Part shown: one piece after another, positions 26,675 through 34,891 of the stretch
Position numbering within the stretch: position 1 is the first letter of the stretch
How the letters are laid out: every line of letters begins with the position of its first letter
NCBI GenBank assembly: GCA_963974715.1
Contig: CAXBDK010000005.1
Coordinates: forward strand, 62,001-126,000
Direction of reading: 5' to 3'
DNA from: Sediminicola sp963974715
GTDB lineage: Bacteria; Bacteroidota; Bacteroidia; Flavobacteriales; Flavobacteriaceae
Length of the DNA: 64,000 nucleotides
Made by a program: the position numbers and the translations under genes
The notes under the pieces: model-generated
Databases searched by the model: none
Seen by the model: only the letters and a program-made list of their open reading frames with translations
Told to the model about the DNA's origin: nothing

Positions 26675-27841
26675 CTAGATTTTTCTGCGTTCCCGTTCTT
26701 TTTTTAACAACGAAAGTTCCCTATTGGTCTGCCCGGCCACCGAGGTGTTCTCCTCTGCCCTTCTCATCAAATAGGGCATTACGTCCCTTACCGGTCCAAA
26801 AGGCAGATATTTTGCCACGTTGTAACCCTTGGCCGCCAGATTGTAGGATATATTGTCGCTCATGCCATAAAGCTGTCCAAACCAAATGCCAGGTGCGGAA
26901 TTGGTAAGGCCTTTTTCCGCCATAAGCGCCAGCAGTTTATAACTGCTGATCTCGTTATGGGTACCCAAAAAGAGGGAAATGACATCCAAATGATCCACAA
27001 TGTATTCCACTGCCGTATCAAAATTATCGTCCGTCGCTTTTTTGGAGGCACATATGGGCGTGGGATAGCCCTTCTCGGCCGCCCTTTCATTTTCCTTTTC
27101 CATGTAGGCGCCCCGCACTACCTTAACACCTATTTTAAAGCCTTTGGCAAGTGCCCGTTGGTGCAGGCCCTTTAAATAATCCATACGGTCCCACCGATAC
27201 ATTTGTAAAGTGTTGAAAACTATGGGTTTTTCCTTGTTGTATTTTTCCATCATCTCTTCCACCAAGCTATCCGCGGCATCCTGCATCCAACTTTCCTCGC
27301 CATCCACCAAAAGCGCAACATCCATGGCATGCGCCTTTTTGCAGACCATATCAAAACGGCCCCTTATCCGCTGCCACTCCGCTTGTTCGTTGGGGTGCAG
27401 TGGAACTCCCTCCCCAACCCTGGCGTATATGCCGAACCTTCCAAAAGCGGTAGGTTTAAATACGGCAAAAGGAATCCCTTCCTTTTCCTTGACAAAATTC
27501 AGGATGTGCAAGATTTTTTCCAGGGCAAAATCGAACTGGTTTTCCACCTCCTTGCCCTCCACGGAATAGTCCAGCACCGAAGAGACCCCTTTGTTGTACA
27601 TTTTTTGGATAAGGGGAAGACAATCGTTCTCGGTGACCCCGCCACAAAAATGATCGAACACCGTGGCCCTTATCAAGCCCTCTACCGGCAGGTGCGCCTT
27701 AATGGCAAAATTGGTAACGGCGGAACCGATCTTTACCAATGGCTCATGGGAAATCATTTTAAACAAAAAATAGGCACGTTCCAGTTCCGAATCGGTCTTT
27801 AAGGCAAATGCCGTTGCGGTATCTTCAAATATTCGCTCCAT
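26675..27841 (-). CDS. putA: Proline dehydrogenase
   Basis: FAD-dependent proline oxidation to pyrroline-5-carboxylate. 388 aa, the monofunctional PRODH form, not the bifunctional PutA. The barrel shows VFKPTAFGRFG, ALLVDGEESW, MYRWDRMDYL, GVKVVRGAYMEKE, LGTHNEISSY and GQLYGMSDNISYNL, all in the usual order, and ends with YLPFGPVRDVMPYLMRRAEEN, the substrate-binding helix. Transcribed from its own promoter (box at 27863) and divergent from aroB. P5C dehydrogenase is not in the window. Confidence 0.93.
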   Translation of the reverse strand: MERIFEDTATAFALKTDSELERAYFLFKMISHEPLVKIGSAVTNFAIKAHLPVEGLIRATVFDHFCGGVTENDCLPLIQKMYNKGVSSVLDYSVEGKEVENQFDFALEKILHILNFVKEKEGIPFAVFKPTAFGRFGIYARVGEGVPLHPNEQAEWQRIRGRFDMVCKKAHAMDVALLVDGEESWMQDAADSLVEEMMEKYNKEKPIVFNTLQMYRWDRMDYLKGLHQRALAKGFKIGVKVVRGAYMEKENERAAEKGYPTPICASKKATDDNFDTAVEYIVDHLDVISLFLGTHNEISSYKLLALMAEKGLTNSAPGIWFGQLYGMSDNISYNLAAKGYNVAKYLPFGPVRDVMPYLMRRAEENTSVAGQTNRELSLLKKERERRKI

Positions 27842-27862
27842 TCATCCAATTTCAAAATCGGC

Positions 27863-27870
27863 CAAAGATA
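27863..27870 (-). promoter_or_regulatory. Candidate -7 box for the proline dehydrogenase gene
   Basis: TATCTTTG on the minus strand fits TAnnTTTG and lies 22 bp before the start codon, in the 93-bp gap shared with divergent aroB. Confidence 0.5.
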
Positions 27871-27934
27871 AGTACAGAAAATTTATTTTATCTATTAAAA
27901 TTGCCTTTATTTTGTAGGTTTCAAACCCGTTTAA

Positions 27935-28996
27935 ATGAATTCAATCGTAAGTTCTTCCTACGCCGTACACTTCAATGAAAAGGCCTATGACGCTTTAAAT
28001 TCCCACCTTTCAAGAAGCAGGTATTCAAAAATTTTCCTGTTGGTGGACGAGAACACACATACCCACTGCCTGCCCCAGTTTATGGCAGAAGTAGAGGGCG
28101 ACCATGTGTTTGAGATCATAGAAATAGAAGCTGGGGAAATCCATAAGAACATAGATACCTGTACCCAGGTCTGGGAAGCACTTTCCGAACTGGATGCCGA
28201 TCGTAAGAGCCTAATGATAAACGTGGGCGGAGGAGTAGTCACCGATCTGGGCGGTTTTGTGGCTTCCTGTTTTAAGAGGGGCATCGATTTTATAAATGTA
28301 CCCACTACCCTACTTTCTATGGTGGACGCCTCCATAGGGGGCAAGACCGGTGTAGATCTCGGCTCGCTCAAAAACCAGGTAGGTGTCATCAACCAACCGG
28401 TAATGGTCCTGGTCATCAGCAACTTTTTAAGAACTTTGGAAAAAAGGCAGTTGGACAGTGGATTTGCGGAGATGTTGAAACATGGCCTTATCCGAAACAA
28501 AAAATATTGGGAAGAGCTTAAATTGCTGTCCGATTTTGGGGATATGGACGAGTTTATATATGACTCCGTTATCATGAAGAACGAAGTGGTCCTTCAGGAC
28601 CCCACGGAACAGGGGTTGCGGAAAATCCTGAATTTTGGACACACCCTTGGGCATGCCATAGAGTCCTATTTCTTGGAAAGCAGTGCGCATGAAACCCTTT
28701 TGCACGGAGAGGCCATTGCAGCCGGCATGATCTTGGAGGCCTTTCTTTCGAGGGAACTGCTGGGCATGTCCCGATCCGAACTGGACGACATCAAGAAAAC
28801 TTTCCTAAAACGATATACAAAGGTCCATTTTTCTGAAGCCGATATACGGCATATTTTGGAACTGTTGAAATACGACAAAAAAAATTCACATGGCAATATC
28901 AACTTTGTACTGCTCAACCGCATAGGGGACCCTAAAATTGATGTTAGTGTACCTGATGGATTGTTCCCCGCTGCATTTGCCTTTTATAAAGAGTAG
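27935..28996 (+). CDS. aroB: 3-dehydroquinate synthase
   Basis: Second step of the shikimate pathway, DAHP to dehydroquinate, NAD- and metal-dependent. 353 aa. NVGGGVVTDLGGFVASCFKRG and VPTTLLSMVDASIGGKTG are the NAD and substrate loops; metal ligands appear as Glu in SGFAEMLKHGLI and the two His of NFGHTLGHAIE and LLHGEAIAAGM. ATG start. Converges on the YihY gene with 48 bp between them. Confidence 0.96.
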   Translation: MNSIVSSSYAVHFNEKAYDALNSHLSRSRYSKIFLLVDENTHTHCLPQFMAEVEGDHVFEIIEIEAGEIHKNIDTCTQVWEALSELDADRKSLMINVGGGVVTDLGGFVASCFKRGIDFINVPTTLLSMVDASIGGKTGVDLGSLKNQVGVINQPVMVLVISNFLRTLEKRQLDSGFAEMLKHGLIRNKKYWEELKLLSDFGDMDEFIYDSVIMKNEVVLQDPTEQGLRKILNFGHTLGHAIESYFLESSAHETLLHGEAIAAGMILEAFLSRELLGMSRSELDDIKKTFLKRYTKVHFSEADIRHILELLKYDKKNSHGNINFVLLNRIGDPKIDVSVPDGLFPAAFAFYKE

Positions 28997-29044
28997 CGAT
29001 ACCTTCTATGCCGAAATGGGAATGTGAAGCGACCCTTTATATCA

Positions 29045-29935
29045 TCATTTCTCGATATCCACGACCGAATTTTTGTTGGGACCCACTTTTTCCTTTCTGT
29101 ACTTTGCATACTGATATGTGAATTCCGCACCAAAAAAGAGGATGATGCCGGTATAGTAGACCCACAAAAGGATTAGGACCACAGAAGAGGAACCGCCATA
29201 GACAGAGGTGGGATCACTGGTGGAAAAGTAAAGGCCCATCAGGCTCTCCCCCACCAAGAACAGGGCCGTGGTAAGACTGGCGCCCAAAATGGTGGTCTTC
29301 CATCGGATGGTTATATCCGGGAGCCATTTAAAGATGGCACTGAACAAACCGGTGATGACCACGAACGAAAGCGTAAAACTGAATACATTTGCCATAATCG
29401 CGGCAATTTGGGGCGCTATTTTTCCAATGTAATCACTTAGCACGTTCAGCACCACGGAAAGCGTTAATGAAACCAAGGAAAGAAATCCCAGAACCAGTAC
29501 CATTCCAAAAGAGATAAGTCGGTCGATAAGCGTGCCCAAAAAAGTATTTTCCTTGGCCTTTACGTTCCAAATGGCGTTCATCGCCATTTTTAGCTGTACA
29601 AAGACCCCAGTGGCCCCAAAGATCAACATCACGATCCCAAGGACCACATTGAAGGTGGAGCTCTTGTTCAGGGCGGCATTGGCGATCATGCCCTCTATGG
29701 CCTGGGAGACCCCTTCCCCGATCAGTCCCCCGATTTTTTGCACCACCCTTCCCCTTACCGCATCCATCCCAAAAAAATATCCGGCTATGGACACCACTAT
29801 CATAAGCAACGAAGGAAGGGCAAAAAGGGTATAATAGGCAATTATGGCACTTTTCCCAAAGGGATTGTTATTGTCCCATGAGACATAGGTACGCTTTAAG
29901 AGTTTCCAAAAGGTTTTTAACTTTCCTATGATCAT
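29045..29935 (-). CDS. YihY/BrkB-type inner membrane protein
   Basis: 296 aa with about six membrane segments and the YihY N-terminal pattern: KRTYVSWDNNNPFGKSAIIAYYTLFALPSLLM. Formerly misannotated as ribonuclease BN; the actual transport or structural role is unknown. Its start overlaps the stop of the DinB gene by 4 bp (ATGA), so the two are translated in a coupled way. Confidence 0.9.
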   Translation of the reverse strand: MIIGKLKTFWKLLKRTYVSWDNNNPFGKSAIIAYYTLFALPSLLMIVVSIAGYFFGMDAVRGRVVQKIGGLIGEGVSQAIEGMIANAALNKSSTFNVVLGIVMLIFGATGVFVQLKMAMNAIWNVKAKENTFLGTLIDRLISFGMVLVLGFLSLVSLTLSVVLNVLSDYIGKIAPQIAAIMANVFSFTLSFVVITGLFSAIFKWLPDITIRWKTTILGASLTTALFLVGESLMGLYFSTSDPTSVYGGSSSVVLILLWVYYTGIILFFGAEFTYQYAKYRKEKVGPNKNSVVDIEK

Positions 29936-30447
29936 AAATAACGTTGCTGTAAGATGTTCAGATGATGTTGCTGGTGACCGGAAATGATAAAACCAATGGC
30001 ACCCACACTCACTATGCCGCCACTGGCCATGCCCGTACGCAAAAGGGCACCTTCCCGAAAAGATCGGAACAGGCTTATGGTCGAATCGCGGATATGGCCA
30101 TATTCCTCGATAATCCCTTCTTTAGTGCGATTCTCCGCCTCGGAAAAGGGCACATAGATATCTTGATCGAATCCGGGCAGGGGCGTTGGATCTTGCCTGT
30201 AAAAGCGCAGGGCCCTATATTGGAATATCCGCTCCGTATCCAGGACGTGCACCAATACCTCCAGAATATTCCATTTCCCCTCGGCATATGCATGCAAAAG
30301 TCTGTCGGTCGGGATCGCTTTCACAAAAGAAATAAAATCTTCCTTTCCCTGCCTTAGGCCTTCCATCAGATCTATTTCTCCCAAAGTAGAAAGATAGGTC
30401 TGGTGAAAAGGTTGGTATTCGTTGGTATTCAATTCAGTAATCCGCAT
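29932..30447 (-). CDS. DinB superfamily protein
   Basis: 171-aa four-helix-bundle protein. Candidate metal ligands are His in LEVLVHVLDTER (near 68) and the C-terminal ISGHQQHHLNIL (near 155-166), the typical HxxxH. A second member of the superfamily occurs in the his operon at 1585, with little direct similarity. Precedes and overlaps the YihY gene. Substrate unknown. Confidence 0.85.
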   Translation of the reverse strand: MRITELNTNEYQPFHQTYLSTLGEIDLMEGLRQGKEDFISFVKAIPTDRLLHAYAEGKWNILEVLVHVLDTERIFQYRALRFYRQDPTPLPGFDQDIYVPFSEAENRTKEGIIEEYGHIRDSTISLFRSFREGALLRTGMASGGIVSVGAIGFIISGHQQHHLNILQQRYL

Positions 30448-30458
30448 GGTCTTAAATT

Positions 30459-30492
30459 AAAAAATCCCAATCAAAAATAATGATTGGGATTT
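30459..30492 (-). terminator. Intrinsic terminator after the Lrp/AsnC gene
   Basis: AAATCCCAATCA (30462-30473) pairs with TGATTGGGATTT (30481-30492) as a perfect 12-bp stem. Read on the minus strand it is followed by TTTAATTTAAG, giving a U-rich tail, and lies 22 bp after the regulator's stop codon. Confidence 0.85.
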
Positions 30493-30514
30493 AATTTTTC
30501 GGTCAATAATTCTT

Positions 30515-30994
30515 TTAGAGCTCATTAAAGATCGTATGCATCAATCTTTTCTTGTCATTAATACTTTCTTCCAGGGAAATCATGGTCTCGGTCCTGCTGA
30601 TACCGTCGATATCGTCTATCTTGAAAATAATGTTCTTGGCATGATTGGTGTCCTTTGCCCTGATTTTGCAGAAGATATTGAATTTCCCCGTTGTAATGTG
30701 GGCCACGGTAACAAAGGGAATCTGGTTCAACCTTTCCAGTACGAACTTCGTCTGGTGCGTCTTTTCCAAAAAGATGCCCACATAGGCTATAAAGGCATAG
30801 CCAAGTTTCACATAATCCAAGGTTAGGGAAGATCCTTTTATGATACCCGCTTCTTCCATTTTCTTTGCGCGGACATGGACGGTTCCGGCGGAAATGAGCA
30901 GCTTTTTAGCTATATCAGTAAAGGGTGTCCTGGTATTGTCAATAAGCATGTCCAGAATCTGGTGATCGATCTCGTCTAATTTAACTTTACTCAT
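30515..30994 (-). CDS. Lrp/AsnC family transcriptional regulator
   Basis: 159 aa from the ATG at 30994. N-terminal winged helix (about 5-60: LDEIDHQILDMLIDNTRTPF, then SAGTVHVRAKKMEEAGII as recognition helix) and a C-terminal RAM/ligand domain (about 70-150). Such regulators sense amino acids or act as general feast/famine regulators; this one resembles the small flavobacterial AsnC group. A TATTTTTG box lies 19 bp before the ATG and rules out the longer TTG start at 31015. Its target is not shown. Confidence 0.92.
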   Translation of the reverse strand: MSKVKLDEIDHQILDMLIDNTRTPFTDIAKKLLISAGTVHVRAKKMEEAGIIKGSSLTLDYVKLGYAFIAYVGIFLEKTHQTKFVLERLNQIPFVTVAHITTGKFNIFCKIRAKDTNHAKNIIFKIDDIDGISRTETMISLEESINDKKRLMHTIFNEL

Positions 30995-31012
30995 CAGTGA
31001 TAAAATTTTAGG

Positions 31013-31020
31013 CAAAAATA
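31013..31020 (-). promoter_or_regulatory. Candidate -7 box for the Lrp/AsnC gene
   Basis: TATTTTTG on the minus strand fits TAnnTTTG and lies 19 bp before the ATG at 30994. Very AT-rich sequence (31013-31080) lies upstream. Confidence 0.5.
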
Positions 31021-31096
31021 AAAAATTATAAAATTAAATGTAATAAATAATGATATTTTTTATTAAAATCACAAATAATTCCGTGTTTCGAAAACG

Positions 31097-32203
31097 TTAC
31101 CCCAGTGTGGAACCAAGCACCGACCATAGGGAGGCATGTTCCTTCATGGAGTTTATGTCGTTAATATCCAATACGTTATATACTTTATGCCCCAAATATT
31201 CAGTTAGTTTCCCCATCTTGGCCACCTCGGGAAGAAACCTTATATCACCGTCTTCCAAGACTTCCTTATAAAGGATTCCAACGTCCGTTCCCACGGCATG
31301 GGAGGCATTTATCAGGTGTGAATTCCTTATAAGCACGTCATAAAATAATTTGTTGTTTTCTGGAATTTCAAAGTAACGCTCCGTTTTATGGGTGTCCAAC
31401 TCCCCTTTGGCGATCGTATCCACCGCTTTAAGGATGGCATAATAAACAAACTCCCTTGTTCTTTCCCTGCCATAATCGCCCGGATAGTGGCCTGCCTCGA
31501 AAAGTATGGTGGGGGTTCCCAACATCTGAAAGGCATCGCCCACACAATTGCTGTTAAAGCCATCATCGTACCTTCCCACTTGCCCGGGAATAAGGGTTTG
31601 CAACAAACCGTCCATCGCCACGATCAATTTCATGGATATGGCCCTGGAACTCGATATGTTCCTTTCCTCATCATGGGCCGGGGCCAAGAACGAGACCGTG
31701 GCAGGCAAAGGGGTGGTTCCCACATTAAAAATGGTCCTTTGGTCGTGCAGGTTGAAACAAAAATCAGGGGAGAAATGGTCGTATAAGCGCCGTAACACCT
31801 TACTTTCCGGCTGCGTACGTTCTTGGGCATCCCTGTTCAGATCGACCAAATTGGCGTTTACACGTGTATACGCTTCCGCACCATCTGGATTTAAAATGGG
31901 TACGATACTGATGGTGCAGGCCGCCAACAGGGCCTTGGAAAGCGTGCACTCACTCTCCATGAACCGTACAAAGTCCAATACCGCTTTCGTGGTGGTGGAT
32001 TCATTTCCGTGCATCTGCGACCACATTAGGATCTTTATGGGCCCGCTCCCCATTCTAATTTCCTTGATGGGCCGTTCGGCGACGGAGTTTCCCAATTCCG
32101 TGACGGTAAAGAATGGCTGAATGCTGTTGTAAAAAGGTTCTAGGCATGCATTGGTAACATAACGGCCACGAACTTTATTTTCCTGAAAATAGGGATATGT
32201 CAT
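31097..32203 (-). CDS. M14 family zinc carboxypeptidase
   Basis: 368 aa. Zinc-site motif HGNES (His and Glu, near 65-68) with a third ligand in FNLHDQRT, substrate residues in VPILNPDGAEAYTRVNANLVDLNRDA, and the late general-base Glu in ILFEAGHYPGDYGRERT. No signal peptide is visible, so it is probably cytoplasmic, unlike secreted carboxypeptidases. Divergent from the HTH gene at 32573; three palindromic operator-like sites lie 97-155 bp upstream. Confidence 0.88.
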   Translation of the reverse strand: MTYPYFQENKVRGRYVTNACLEPFYNSIQPFFTVTELGNSVAERPIKEIRMGSGPIKILMWSQMHGNESTTTKAVLDFVRFMESECTLSKALLAACTISIVPILNPDGAEAYTRVNANLVDLNRDAQERTQPESKVLRRLYDHFSPDFCFNLHDQRTIFNVGTTPLPATVSFLAPAHDEERNISSSRAISMKLIVAMDGLLQTLIPGQVGRYDDGFNSNCVGDAFQMLGTPTILFEAGHYPGDYGRERTREFVYYAILKAVDTIAKGELDTHKTERYFEIPENNKLFYDVLIRNSHLINASHAVGTDVGILYKEVLEDGDIRFLPEVAKMGKLTEYLGHKVYNVLDINDINSMKEHASLWSVLGSTLG

Positions 32204-32299
32204 CTAACAATATTTTGTTTTCCATCCTAAACTGTAAAACACCCACACACATAAATGGAGTGCAATGGATTGCTAAAATTGGAGAGGCCCAATTCAACA

Positions 32300-32358
32300 T
32301 TACAAATGTAACACGAATACAAATTACAAATGTATACAGGTGTAAATTACAAGTGTAA
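32300..32358. promoter_or_regulatory. Array of TTACAnnTGTAA palindromic operator sites
   Basis: TTACAAATGTAA (32300-32311), TTACAAATGTAT (32324-32335) and TTACAAGTGTAA (32347-32358) are three copies of one 12-bp inverted repeat, spaced 24 and 23 bp, about two helical turns. A fourth weaker copy, TACAGGTGTA (32335-32344), overlaps between the last two. Such regular phased palindromes are the form of repressor or activator sites; a natural candidate is the neighbouring HTH protein, or the M14 gene's regulator. Confidence 0.65.
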
Positions 32359-32549
32359 CCAGTTCAAAGACGTTCAATCATCCTTTTTATAGCTGCTTGC
32401 CTATCTGGATTTTACATTCTTAACCAGCAAATTTTATGAATATGCAAAGTATTACTATTCAGTATTTTAAATGTAGTTATCTAAAGTGTATGTTTGTTTA
32501 TTTTATGGGTCCTCCGTTTGTTTATGATGCATTTTTCAGGGGAATTGAT

Positions 32550-32557
32550 TACTTTTG
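32550..32557 (+). promoter_or_regulatory. Candidate -7 box for the HTH gene
   Basis: TACTTTTG fits TAnnTTTG and lies 16 bp before the ATG at 32573. It shows that the alternative TTG at 32555 would fall before the transcript start. Confidence 0.5.
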
Positions 32558-32572
32558 TACAAACAATTTACA

Positions 32573-32986
32573 ATGTTAAACAATGTTTCCTTTTTAAAAA
32601 GGTTGGAGCATTTGATGCAGTACCACGATCTTTCCGCCTCGGCCTTTGCCGACAGGATCGGGGTACAGCGCTCCAGTATTTCCCACCTACTTACAGGAAG
32701 GAACAAACCCAGCTTGGAATTCGTGATGAAGGTCGCCAACAGTTTCAAGGAGGCAAACATGGACTGGTTGCTCTATGGAAAGGGACATTTTCCACCGGAT
32801 GCCAACGAAGGGAAACCCGCCGATCTCTTTAATGCTCCACAGCAGAAAACAATTGAGCAACCGCCCGCTCCCGTAAAGTCGTTGCAAGAAACGATAAAGA
32901 CACCTCCTTCAGTGGGAAAATCCTTGGCCAAGATCATTTTATTGTATACGGATGGAAGTTTTGAATCTTTCCATCCCGATAAATGA
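32573..32986 (+). CDS. XRE-like small HTH protein
   Basis: 137 aa. N-terminal HTH (about 5-65): FLKRLEHLMQYHDLSASAFA, then DRIGVQRSSISHLLTGRNKP as turn and recognition helix, ending MDWLLYGKGHF. The middle (about 80-115) is Pro- and Lys-rich and probably disordered; the C-terminus KIILLYTDGSFESFHPD is a short conserved-looking beta element. Similar in plan to the 21905 protein, which has the ending VWLMTGEGDM. The ATG is chosen because of the promoter box at 32550. Probably a DNA-binding regulator. Confidence 0.82.
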   Translation: MLNNVSFLKRLEHLMQYHDLSASAFADRIGVQRSSISHLLTGRNKPSLEFVMKVANSFKEANMDWLLYGKGHFPPDANEGKPADLFNAPQQKTIEQPPAPVKSLQETIKTPPSVGKSLAKIILLYTDGSFESFHPDK

Positions 32987-33044
32987 TTGATAAAAGGGCT
33001 GTGCATAATCTCCCATAAGGATCTATTTTCTTTTCTTTGTACCC

Positions 33045-33428
33045 ATGAAAACAACTATACCCTACCTATTGGCCTGTCTGTTGACGATGGGCTCCTGTTA
33101 TGCCCCAAAACGCGATTGTACGGCATTTAAGGAAGGTTCGTTTCAATTTTCCGCTACGGTGGATGGCAAGGAACTGACCACTACTTTTACCCGCACCGGT
33201 AATTGGGAAGTGGATTACTTCGAAGGCAGGGCCGACACCTCTTCCGTAAGGTGGATAAATGATTGTGAATACATTTTAAAAAAGAAGGATCCCCGCAACA
33301 TGGCCGAGGAGAAATCGGTACATATGAAAATACTGAGTACCACCGATTCCTCCTATACCTTTGAGTATGGAATTGTGGGAGAAAAACTAAAATCAAGGGG
33401 GACGGCCGTAAAAATCGATAAGCGATAA
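33045..33428 (+). CDS. Small predicted lipoprotein
   Basis: 127 aa, signal peptide with a lipobox MGSC (Cys18), then a compact beta-rich domain of about 105 residues (CTAFKEGSFQFSATVDGKEL, TSVRWINDCEYILKKKD). Proteins of this sort in Flavobacteriaceae are sometimes labelled DNA topoisomerase IV only because they lie near parC/parE; nothing in the sequence supports that. Function unknown. Confidence 0.8.
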   Translation: MKTTIPYLLACLLTMGSCYAPKRDCTAFKEGSFQFSATVDGKELTTTFTRTGNWEVDYFEGRADTSSVRWINDCEYILKKKDPRNMAEEKSVHMKILSTTDSSYTFEYGIVGEKLKSRGTAVKIDKR

Positions 33429-33520
33429 GCACAACGACCAAACCGTTGTTGAATGGTTGCGCACTTGTCAATAAAAATGAAGGTCCGTGTTTTTGCGATA
33501 CCCTTTAGGGCAATGTTCCA

Positions 33521-34480
33521 TTAATTGGGCCTGCTATAGACCATTTCGGAGTTGGTCTCCTTGTGGTCCCTAAAAAGGCGCTGTTGCTGTTTTACGGTAA
33601 GGGTACTGCCATCGGGGCTCCATCCCGGGGGACCGAAGATATACATAAGTGCATGTGACAGTTTTTTCGAATTCCGTACATCCTTGTATATGTCCTTGAA
33701 TTCATGGGTCAAGATCACGATCGGGTTATGGGAATCAGGGGCGTGGATAACCCCGTATTTTACATCTATATCATCGTCCAATTCTTTCCAGGTCCCAAAT
33801 ATTTTATCAAAAATGTTAAGGAACCCCCCGTGGTTCTTGTCCAGATATTCCACATTTTGCGCGTGGTGTACCTGGTGCATGGTATGGGTATTGAATATTT
33901 TTTCCAGAAATCCCATTTTGGGAACATATACGCTGTGCAATTGGAACTGCCATAGCGCTTCGATACCAAGACATACCACTACCATTTCGGGCGGGAAACC
34001 GATTGCCGGCATCCACATATAGAACAAGGGTTTGTAGAGGATGGTAAACCATCCGTTCCGAACGGCGGTGCCCAAATTAAAATTATCCGAAGAATGGTGT
34101 ACGATATGGGCGGCCCACAATATGCGGATCTCATGGTTTGCCCTATGGAACCAATAGTAGGTAAAATCATCCGCCAGTTGACAGAGCAGCCATACGTACC
34201 AAGCGTACCCAAAGGATTCATAACCAAGGATGTTGGTCCTTGCCCCGCTCACGGAAACCGGATTAAAGAACTCGTACGTATACTCAAAGATCACAATTGC
34301 CGAGACCACTTTGATCAAGGGTGCGATGATGGCCGATCCAATGCCCATAAAGCCACTTGCCGCCAAATCCTTCCAATCGTACAGATGATCGTCCCCATGG
34401 GTTTTACTATAGGTCAGCTCCAGTAGGATAAAGGCAATAAAACAAGGTACTCCGTATACTAACGGGTTGGTAAAATCCAT
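33521..34480 (-). CDS. Sterol desaturase / fatty acid hydroxylase family protein
   Basis: 319-aa integral membrane di-iron enzyme. His boxes: FHRANHE (near 122), AAHIVHHS (near 134) and HTMHQVHHAQN (near 205), the pattern HX3-4H, HX2-3HH, HX2-3HH of the family. About four membrane segments. In this group such enzymes hydroxylate lipids; the substrate cannot be named. A second member is encoded at 46771. Ends 92 bp after the lipoprotein gene, convergent. Confidence 0.88.
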   Translation of the reverse strand: MDFTNPLVYGVPCFIAFILLELTYSKTHGDDHLYDWKDLAASGFMGIGSAIIAPLIKVVSAIVIFEYTYEFFNPVSVSGARTNILGYESFGYAWYVWLLCQLADDFTYYWFHRANHEIRILWAAHIVHHSSDNFNLGTAVRNGWFTILYKPLFYMWMPAIGFPPEMVVVCLGIEALWQFQLHSVYVPKMGFLEKIFNTHTMHQVHHAQNVEYLDKNHGGFLNIFDKIFGTWKELDDDIDVKYGVIHAPDSHNPIVILTHEFKDIYKDVRNSKKLSHALMYIFGPPGWSPDGSTLTVKQQQRLFRDHKETNSEMVYSRPN

Positions 34481-34891
34481 AAGGCACTTTTTTGCGGTAA
34501 ATATAACATTATTCTTGGTCTGCCCACAAATATGGCGATTTTAACGCTCCAACTTGCCGTTGGAGTGGGGACTATGATGTGCAGGCCATGAAAAACCGTT
34601 CCAAGGCCCTTTTGCTAATTTATAAAAACAGGGGAATAGCATACAAATGAAACCCTTAAAAAATTGTCTGATCGCAGGGCAATTTACATGCGTTTTGCAT
34701 AAGTTATGGCCACAATTGCTTTTATTTATAACAAAATATGGGAAATTGACCACATGGGAACATCCTAATACGCTTCCTATCCAAACTTTTTTGAATCCCC
34801 AAACTCCAGAGAGGGCCCATAAGGCGTAGGGCGGAAAACGAATTAACTTTTAGGCATAAGTATTGGGACGTACAAAGCATCGAAGATCGGG
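34481..34891. other. Intergenic region between the desaturase-like gene and parC
   Basis: 411 bp without a credible gene. Only one notable structure: CTCCAAC (34547-34553) / GTTGGAG (34559-34565), a short hairpin without a U-tract. Nothing else identified. Confidence 0.5.

Larger units (their letters stand above)
32204..32572. other. Divergent regulatory region with operator-like sites
   Basis: 369 bp without a gene, between the M14 peptidase and the HTH gene. It holds an array of TTACAnnTGTAA-type palindromes (32300-32358), AT-rich DNA, and a TACTTTTG box (32550-32557) for the HTH gene. Confidence 0.6.

Noticed and set aside
1585..30447. The two DinB-like proteins as recent duplicates
   Set aside because: They share the fold's His pattern but little other sequence, so they are at best distant relatives.
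33045..33428. Annotation as topoisomerase IV component
   Set aside because: It is a 127-aa predicted lipoprotein with signal peptide; no DNA-binding or topoisomerase motif. parE and parC are complete without it.
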